This document shows positions 59,426 to 64,000 of a DNA stretch of 64,000 nt, piece by piece. The notes beneath the pieces are model-generated. The model had not been told where the DNA came from. It worked only from the letters and a program-made list of their open reading frames with translations, and made no database searches. The DNA comes from Syntrophobacterales bacterium Delta_02. GTDB taxonomy: Bacteria; Desulfobacterota; Syntrophorhabdia; Syntrophorhabdales; Syntrophorhabdaceae. The position numbers were made by a program, and so were the translations under genes. Position 1 is the first letter of the stretch. Each line of letters opens with the position of its first letter. The stretch covers positions 62,001 through 126,000 of the forward strand of contig LVAA01000014.1 in assembly GCA_001603955.1 (NCBI GenBank), in the 5' to 3' direction.

Positions 59426-60215
59426 GGGCGCGCCGGACGCGCCTCAGGAGATCCCGAAGCAGCAGACGGAGGGTCAGATCGTTGTCCCTCCCTTCGACCT
59501 TCCCGAGAAGGACATTGTCGAGATGAAGGAGAAAGTGCGGCGCGTCAAGCCGCTCATAGAAAAGGATTGCGAGCTGTCCCGCATGAGGGTGAGGGATATC
59601 GACGAAGTGCCCGGTGTCGTGCCTACCATCCGTCTGGCCTACGGGTACGGGAGCGTCATCAATCTTCCCTACAGTTTCGGCGTCGACGATATCGCGATAG
59701 GCTCCCGGGAGAAATTCTCCATTGAGGTCAGGGGTAATTCCCTCATCATCTTTCCGGTGAAGGAATTCAAGTCCACGAACATCATCGTGTTCGAAAGATC
59801 GGAGGGCGAGGAAGTGCCCCACCATTATCTGCTTGTCGAGGATGGAGCGTCGGGAGAGGCGGACCTTACGGTCACCGTCACACGGGGAAGCATGAGCGGC
59901 GTAACAGACACGACAGAGGCCATGGTGCGTATCATCACGACACGCTGTATCCCGGAGAAGGGTTCCGCCGAAGACATCCTCCTTGGGGACAGGTCGCCGT
60001 CGCTGACGGATCTCGGGGATTATCCCTTTATACGGATGATGAAACTCATGAAGCCCGAGCTCCATGTCTTCATGATCGCCGGAAAGGTGATGCCCGTGGG
60101 CGATGCCGAGTTTGCCATGGACCTCGGCAACGGGACCAGCATCGTGGCCTCGCGGAGCCGGGAAATCACCGTAAGGAGGGTGGCGGATGGCAAGACGTTC
60201 ACAAGCAGCCATTAA
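59367..60215 (+). CDS. dotH: DotH/IcmK/TraN-like outer-membrane core protein
   Basis: A 282-residue exported protein. The signal peptide is about 1-22 (SACILSVFLNLPVVEG). The domain that follows matches the DotH/IcmK/TraN layout: PFDLPEKDIVEMKEKV, RDIDEVPGVVPTIRLAYGYGSVINLPYS, then a VirB9-like beta domain (IEVRGNSLIIFPVKEFKSTNIIVF). It closes with GDAEFAMDLGNGTSIVASRSREITVRRVADGKTFTS-type strands. DotH lines the outer-membrane core pore. The start is GTG at 59367 with AAAGGAG 6 nt upstream, inside the end of the dotI-like gene. Confidence 0.85.
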   Translation: MWRTLSACILSVFLNLPVVEGAPDAPQEIPKQQTEGQIVVPPFDLPEKDIVEMKEKVRRVKPLIEKDCELSRMRVRDIDEVPGVVPTIRLAYGYGSVINLPYSFGVDDIAIGSREKFSIEVRGNSLIIFPVKEFKSTNIIVFERSEGEEVPHHYLLVEDGASGEADLTVTVTRGSMSGVTDTTEAMVRIITTRCIPEKGSAEDILLGDRSPSLTDLGDYPFIRMMKLMKPELHVFMIAGKVMPVGDAEFAMDLGNGTSIVASRSREITVRRVADGKTFTSSH

Positions 60216-60459
60216 CTGCTGCGCGGCTTTTCTTGTGCTGGTCTGGGGCTCCATATCGCCTCTCGTGGCGCAAGCTCAGGATGGACCAGAGGGAGCCGTT
60301 CCCGACGCCCGCCGCTTTCCCCTCATACGTGCCCTTTCGCGGCAGATCGCCTTCGTGAGGTCCTTCTCGGTGGAATATCCCTTTCAGTTCCGGCAGGAGG
60401 CCGGGGCAGGGGTGACCGGCGCGCCTGCCGCCACTGACGGAAAGGCACGTGGAAAATGA
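60187..60459 (+). CDS. Small exported protein of the type IVB cluster
   Basis: A 90-residue precursor with a signal peptide (CCAAFLVLVWGSISPLVAQA) and a short mature part (FPLIRALSRQIAFVRSFSVEYPFQF). It overlaps the DotH-like gene by 29 bp and the next lipoprotein gene by 4 bp, so it is embedded in the operon. No family was recognised. A small periplasmic structural or chaperone role is only suggested by position. Confidence 0.6.
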   Translation: MARRSQAAINCCAAFLVLVWGSISPLVAQAQDGPEGAVPDARRFPLIRALSRQIAFVRSFSVEYPFQFRQEAGAGVTGAPAATDGKARGK

Positions 60460-61112
60460 GAGCGGGTATGGGAAGAAACAGGCTCCTCTTTTCGCTCGTC
60501 GGTATCACGGCCCTCGCAGCGATCTTTCTCGGCGGGACCGGATGCGCCCCCACTATCAGGGCAATGCCTGAGGATGTCATCGAGTCGGAAGCCGTCCGGA
60601 TCGCTCGGGAAGAAGGCAGAGAGCAGGGCAGGCGGGAAGGCTCGCGCCTCTGCAGGGAGGAGCTGGATGAGCGCTTGCGGGACTTCGTTCGGAGCTACCG
60701 CGATGGGCTTCTGTATCTCGAATTGACGAAGGGCGGGGCCATCGTACCGGCACAGGTGAGGCTCATCTACAACCCGGCTAAGATAAGCAGGGACGGGAGC
60801 AGCTACTCGGCACCGACCCTCGTCTGGAAGATCGTGTCACCCCCCCGGTTCGTCTCCGATGGGTCAGGGGAAGGTTGGCTCGGCAGGGACCGGGCCAATT
60901 TCTGCTACTTTCTGGTAGATTCATTCCCCACGGAGGCAGAGGCCTTTCAATTCGTTGGTAGCTCCCCGAAGCCCGACGACGTATTCCTGACAACAGCGCC
61001 TCACGGCGACGGTGGAAAATGGGCAGTGATCGGAAAGACGTTAAAGGCAAGGTGCGATATGGCGATGGCGTTCTACAGGAAACTCGGCCGCCAGACGGTC
61101 CGGGTGGAATAG
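60456..61112 (+). CDS. Lipoprotein of the type IVB cluster, possibly DotC/TraI-like
   Basis: A 218-residue lipoprotein precursor. The signal ends in a GGTGC lipobox. The mature protein begins with a helical stretch (ESEAVRIAREEGREQGRREG), followed by VRSYRDGLLYLEL-like and VPAQVRLIYNPAKISRDGSSY. The order resembles the DotC/TraI lipoprotein, in which an early helix precedes a VP..V.......DG..Y segment and a Trp/Pro-rich part. The similarity is weak and I could not confirm it. It would anchor the core complex in the outer membrane. Confidence 0.6.
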   Translation: MRAGMGRNRLLFSLVGITALAAIFLGGTGCAPTIRAMPEDVIESEAVRIAREEGREQGRREGSRLCREELDERLRDFVRSYRDGLLYLELTKGGAIVPAQVRLIYNPAKISRDGSSYSAPTLVWKIVSPPRFVSDGSGEGWLGRDRANFCYFLVDSFPTEAEAFQFVGSSPKPDDVFLTTAPHGDGGKWAVIGKTLKARCDMAMAFYRKLGRQTVRVE

Positions 61113-61121
61113 GAGTCGAAA

Positions 61122-61601
61122 TTGCTTGTCAGATACCTGCCGGGCAGACTTGACGAAAGGATTCCGGTACCCGTTCAAAAAAAGATAGTGTTTCACGGAC
61201 GCGAGGGAGGGAACAGGGGGAAGCTCGTCTTCGAGACAGCGGACGGGAAGAGGCAGGAGATCAGTCTCGGTCATTGCACCCCTCTCATGTCGAAACAGAA
61301 AAGGACGACGATGTGGCTGAAGATGGCGGGCCTCATCGTCCTGCTCATAGCCTTTTGTGCCGGGGGATACGGCATCGCCCTGGAAGCGTTTTCACAGGGT
61401 CTTGCTGGTCTGAATGTCATCACGGTGTTCCAGCTTATCATCAGCAGCGGCCTTGTCGTGTACGTGTCCCTGTCTTTCAAGGCCGTTGTAGAAAGGTGCC
61501 TCTACGGAGGCCTCTCGTTTGACGGGGGCGACATCTATTTCCAGTCTGACGATGAAAGGGCGATGTTCGCGGACATATTGAAGAAAGAAGAGAGGAGGTA
61601 A
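61122..61601 (+). CDS. Two-helix membrane protein of the type IVB cluster
   Basis: A 159-residue protein with a basic soluble N-terminal domain (about 1-60), two membrane helices (about 66-88 and 98-118) and a short acidic C-terminus. The start is TTG, placed by AGGAG 6 nt upstream. No family was recognised. It lies between the lipoprotein and the pilin-like gene, 9 nt after the former, so it is co-transcribed. It may be a lineage-specific inner-membrane component. Confidence 0.6.
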   Translation: MLVRYLPGRLDERIPVPVQKKIVFHGREGGNRGKLVFETADGKRQEISLGHCTPLMSKQKRTTMWLKMAGLIVLLIAFCAGGYGIALEAFSQGLAGLNVITVFQLIISSGLVVYVSLSFKAVVERCLYGGLSFDGGDIYFQSDDERAMFADILKKEERR

Positions 61602-61602
61602 C

Positions 61603-61995
61603 ATGATCCCTGCATCAATGAAGACAAAATTGGAGAGCTTGAGGAGCCCGTGGAGGTTCTGTCTTCCCGCCGCACTGTGCCTGTTGTTCGGCTCCGTGCA
61701 TGTTCGGGACGGATGGGCACAGACATTCAACGAGAGCCGGTGGGCTACGGAGACCACCGATGCCGGGGAGTTCCTGAGCAACCTTGCCAATATAATCATG
61801 TACGGTCTCCTTGCCATTTCCTTTTGCGCGGGGACGGGTCTCATCATATGGGGTTTTGTGGTCATGGCCAACAAGGACAACAATCCACAGGGAGCGCATG
61901 GTGCCTGGAAGAAGGTTGCTTTTGGAGGCTGCCTCGTGTCGACCTCGGCGATCCTCGGGATCATCAAGGCAACGATGACGGCGAGCGCCGGATAG
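61603..61995 (+). CDS. VirB2/IcmD-like pilin or membrane subunit
   Basis: A 130-residue precursor with a long signal peptide (to about residue 40, ending VRDGWAQ). The mature region has two hydrophobic helices (ANIIMYGLLAISFCAGTGLI and FGGCLVSTSAILGIIKATM) around a hydrophilic loop (ANKDNNPQGAHGAWKK). This is the classic VirB2/TrbC and IcmD/DotP topology. GAGGAGG precedes the ATG, 1 nt after the previous stop. It is the second gene of this topology in the cluster, after the antisense 84-residue one. Confidence 0.68.
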   Translation: MIPASMKTKLESLRSPWRFCLPAALCLLFGSVHVRDGWAQTFNESRWATETTDAGEFLSNLANIIMYGLLAISFCAGTGLIIWGFVVMANKDNNPQGAHGAWKKVAFGGCLVSTSAILGIIKATMTASAG

Positions 61996-62001
61996 GCCGC
62001 C

Positions 62002-62322
62002 ATGGATCCCGCGACGCGACGCGACTACCGGAACGTGAACAGTGCCATCATCGTGCCAAGGCTCAACATATCCCTGGAAGACCTGATCATCTGCATCTGC
62101 CCCGCCATGCTTGGCAACGGTATTGCGTCGCTCTTGTCCTGTATCTCGGAGGAGATCGGTGTTTTCGTCATCACGACGGGCATATGCGGGTCCGTTGCCC
62201 TCTATGTCTTCGCGCGGGGGAAGAGAAAGGAGGAGATGAGGCAAAAGGGGTGCAGCCGCTCAGGCGTGTTGAGGAGATACCTTGCATATCTTCTTGGTGC
62301 CGAATGGCTGCGATGCAGGTAG
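62002..62322 (+). CDS. Small VirB3/IcmT-like membrane protein
   Basis: A 106-residue protein with a short polar start (DPATRRDYRNVNSAIIVPRL) and one or two hydrophobic segments (about 25-45 and 50-68), then a basic tail (RGKRKEEMRQKG). IcmT/TraK and VirB3/TraL proteins have this size and layout, with a conserved PR(L/F) motif near the first helix. It directly abuts the DotB-like gene (stop at 62322, start at 62323). Assignment is by topology and context only. Confidence 0.55.
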   Translation: MDPATRRDYRNVNSAIIVPRLNISLEDLIICICPAMLGNGIASLLSCISEEIGVFVITTGICGSVALYVFARGKRKEEMRQKGCSRSGVLRRYLAYLLGAEWLRCR

Positions 62323-63396
62323 ATGATGGACAACTTTCTCGACGACATTATCGACAGGGCGATCGAGGAGGACGCCTCCGATATTTACATCCAATCGGAG
62401 AGCCCGGTGTTCTTAAGGATAGGCGGGTACATGGCCGCGGCCGCCGTTCCTCCCGAAGGATACGAGATAGACGAGGCGATAGAGCGGATCCTCAAGGTTT
62501 CCGGTGCCCGGGCGCAGCTCTACGACAGGGAGGAGAAGGACCTGTCCTACACGAGACAGGTGGGTAACGGCGCAGGGAAGAGGACCTTCAGGTTTCGTGT
62601 CAACCTGTGCATGACGAAAAAAGGGATTTCCATTGTCATGAGGCGCCTGAAGTCCGTGGAGGCTAACCCGCTCAACCTTGGCGTTCCCGGTGATCTCTTA
62701 AGGCTTGTCCTCGAGAGCCCGACGGGGGGCATCATCTTCGTTGCGGGCCCCACAGGCAGCGGCAAATCGACAACGCTTGCTTCCCTCATAGCATATCTTG
62801 TGGCAACGAAGTGTCTCAACTGCGTCACCATAGAGGACCCCATCGAATATGACATTCCCGAAGGGATGGGCAACATCATCGAGCGCGAGGTGGGCACCAC
62901 GACACTATCATTCGAACGGGCGCTGAGGGCCGCGATGCGCCAGAGGCCCGACGTGATCCTCGTGGGTGAGGTGAGGGACCCTGAAACGGCGTCGGCAGCG
63001 ATCCAGGCGGCGAAGACGGGGCACCTCGTGTTCACCACCATTCACACTCTCATGACGACGCAGGTCCCTTCACGGATAGCGTCGATGTTCCCGGTGGAAA
63101 AACAGGAGTGGATGATCCGGGAACTTACCGATGTCCTCCTCGCGGTGATGGTCCAGGTCCTGGTACCGACGGCGGGTCGCCTGGTTCTGGCCACGGAATT
63201 TCTCGACACGAAGGATGCTGCCACCCGCGAGCTACTGGTGCGGGGTAGACATGACCTGCTCCGCCAGCAGCAGCGAAGCGGTCAGACAGGCTGGACCTTA
63301 AACCAGAGCCTGAGGGTCCTCGTCGATTCCGATCAGGTTCAGGAAGCCGAGGCCCGCAGGGCGACGAACGATCCTGCCCTGTTCATGAAAGAGTGA
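62323..63396 (+). CDS. dotB: DotB/TraJ-like secretion ATPase (PilT family)
   Basis: A 357-residue cytoplasmic ATPase. The N-terminal PAS-like domain has AIEEDASDIYIQSESPVFLRIGG. The RecA domain has Walker A GPTGSGKSTTLA, the Asp box VTIEDPIEYD, Walker B DVILVGEVRDPE and the His box GHLVFTTIHT. The tetracysteine zinc site of GspE/PilB is absent, as in PilT and DotB. The context of DotI/DotH-like proteins makes DotB/TraJ more likely than twitching-motility PilT. It powers substrate export from the cytoplasmic face. A heptad element follows the stop. Confidence 0.88.
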   Translation: MMDNFLDDIIDRAIEEDASDIYIQSESPVFLRIGGYMAAAAVPPEGYEIDEAIERILKVSGARAQLYDREEKDLSYTRQVGNGAGKRTFRFRVNLCMTKKGISIVMRRLKSVEANPLNLGVPGDLLRLVLESPTGGIIFVAGPTGSGKSTTLASLIAYLVATKCLNCVTIEDPIEYDIPEGMGNIIEREVGTTTLSFERALRAAMRQRPDVILVGEVRDPETASAAIQAAKTGHLVFTTIHTLMTTQVPSRIASMFPVEKQEWMIRELTDVLLAVMVQVLVPTAGRLVLATEFLDTKDAATRELLVRGRHDLLRQQQRSGQTGWTLNQSLRVLVDSDQVQEAEARRATNDPALFMKE

Positions 63397-63399
63397 GGA

Positions 63400-63455
63400 G
63401 GATAGGGGTAAAGGGACAGGAAACATGAAACAGGAGACAGGAGCAAGGGCAACAA
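63400..63455. repeat. Degenerate heptad array (AAACAGG-like units)
   Basis: Eight consecutive 7-nt units can be read without a gap: GGATAGG, GGTAAAG, GGACAGG, AAACATG, AAACAGG, AGACAGG, AGCAAGG, GCAACAA. It occupies the gap between the DotB-like gene and the toxin-antitoxin promoter. No inverted arm was found before the promoter. Confidence 0.55.
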
Positions 63456-63470
63456 TACAACGTGGTGGTA

Positions 63471-63499
63471 TTGACTTAGTCCACTACTTAGTCTATTAT
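63471..63499 (+). promoter_or_regulatory. Antitoxin promoter with two operator half-sites
   Basis: TTGACT (63471-63476), a 17-bp spacer and TATTAT (63494-63499) form a near-consensus promoter. Two copies of ACTTAGTC (63474-63481 and 63486-63493), 12 bp apart, lie between -35 and -10, and the first is the core of the odd palindrome GACTTAGTC. That is the expected position for an autorepressor site. Transcription should start at about 63506, the antitoxin ATG itself. Confidence 0.65.
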
Positions 63500-63505
63500 G
63501 GGTCT

Positions 63506-63736
63506 ATGAGGGTGAATATACACGAAGCCAAGACGAGATTATCAGAGTTGCTCAACCGGGTGGAAAGCGGAGAAGAGATCACTATAGCGAGGGCGGGGAC
63601 ACCAATAGCGCGCCTTATTCCCATTCGGGACAAGACTGCTGAACGAGTGGCGGGAACGGCCAAAGGGAAAGTGATCATCGAAAAGAACTTCGACGAGCCA
63701 TTACCCGAAGCGATCCTTCGCGAGTACGAGGGATGA
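63506..63736 (+). CDS. Phd/YefM-family antitoxin
   Basis: A 76-residue antitoxin. The N-terminus MRVNIHEAKTRLSELLNRVE is the Phd/YefM DNA-binding fold, followed by GEEITIARAGTPIARLIP. The C-terminal tail is the part that would wrap and block the toxin. It normally represses its own promoter. The ATG at 63506 coincides with the predicted transcription start, so the mRNA is probably leaderless; the upstream in-frame ATG at 63425 would be outside the transcript. The stop overlaps the toxin ATG by 4 bp. Confidence 0.9.
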   Translation: MRVNIHEAKTRLSELLNRVESGEEITIARAGTPIARLIPIRDKTAERVAGTAKGKVIIEKNFDEPLPEAILREYEG

Positions 63737-64000
63737 GGCTTATTCTCGATACTCATGTGTTCCTCTGGTGGATAGTGGACAGCCCACAACTGTCATCGCC
63801 TGTGCGTGATGTCATGAGGAATCCGGCAAACGAGCTCTTCCTGAGTGTGGCTTCCGCCTGGGAGATAGCCATAAAGGTCAATCTGGGAAGGCTGCGTCTG
63901 CCGGACAGGCCTGATCGATTCATTCCGGGCCAGTTGATGAAGAATGCTATCGAGCCGCTTCCTGTCGAGATGAGCCATGCGCTCTATGTGCCCCGGCTTC
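63733..64000 (+). CDS. PIN-domain toxin (VapC-like), cut by the window end
   Basis: The first 89 codons of a PIN-domain ribonuclease toxin. It shows LILDTHVFLWW with the first catalytic Asp and SVASAWEIAIKVNLGRL with the next acidic residue. The remaining acidic residues lie beyond the edge. PIN toxins cut tRNA or mRNA and are held inactive by the antitoxin. It starts with ATG at 63733, overlapping the antitoxin stop, so production is translationally coupled. Confidence 0.88.
   Translation, partial: MRLILDTHVFLWWIVDSPQLSSPVRDVMRNPANELFLSVASAWEIAIKVNLGRLRLPDRPDRFIPGQLMKNAIEPLPVEMSHALYVPRL

Overview
The window looks like the chromosome of a GC-rich, anaerobic, Gram-negative bacterium of the Desulfobacterota (former Deltaproteobacteria) type. 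The outer membrane is shown by an OmpA-type C-terminus, an Slp lipoprotein, two autotransporters and a type II secretion system. Anaerobic 2-oxoacid:ferredoxin metabolism is suggested by a PorC-type gamma subunit, and many two-component proteins are present. The exact taxon cannot be fixed from the sequence alone. No rRNA, tRNA, CRISPR array or intact insertion sequence was seen.

Layout. 1-10 kb: the end of an OmpA-like gene, a large CHASE2 hybrid histidine kinase, a hotdog thioesterase, an Slp lipoprotein, a metallo-beta-lactamase-fold hydrolase, aroE, a FemAB/GNAT-like transferase, a cysteine-bearing protein of unknown function, a small lipoprotein and a pentapeptide-repeat protein. 10-34 kb: a cell-surface and secretion region. 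It holds a giant secreted SBBP-propeller protein with six InlB-type repeats, autotransporter 1 (+), a divergent gspG, a gspD-E-F-H-I-J-K-L-M-C type II secretion operon, a LytS-type kinase with a receiver-only partner, and autotransporter 2 (-). 34-38.6 kb: a HAD phosphatase, an OmpR-type regulator/kinase pair, and a DegP/HtrA protease behind a 16-bp palindrome that is a good operator candidate. 38.6-43.8 kb: accessory genes typical of mobile elements, namely a lytic transglycosylase, a membrane protein, a sigma-like protein, a winged-helix protein and a ParB-like protein. 43.9-56.4 kb: housekeeping genes (cysS, porC, adenine deaminase, GGDEF/HD-GYP, glcD, a LytTR regulator, radical SAM, an M24 peptidase, proS). 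56.7-63.4 kb: part of a Dot/Icm-like (IncI/type IVB) secretion system running from a coupling ATPase to a DotB-like ATPase. 63.5 kb to the end: a Phd/YefM-PIN toxin-antitoxin operon with a probably leaderless antitoxin mRNA.

How the parts work together. The type II secreton sits between two paralogous autotransporters in opposite orientation, next to a giant signal-peptide-bearing protein that is a plausible secreton substrate. The type IVB genes form a trans-envelope set (coupling ATPase, VirB2/DotE-like subunits, DotI, DotH, lipoprotein, DotB). The 38.6-43.8 kb block may supply its peptidoglycan hydrolase and its regulation or partition functions, although 13 kb of housekeeping genes lie between them.

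The most unusual signal is a family of intergenic elements built of degenerate 7-8-nt tandem units. Several occur as long inverted pairs (for example 45904-45995, 47641-47760 and 56537-56663). The unit sequence differs between loci but the architecture is shared. I do not recognise this family under any name.
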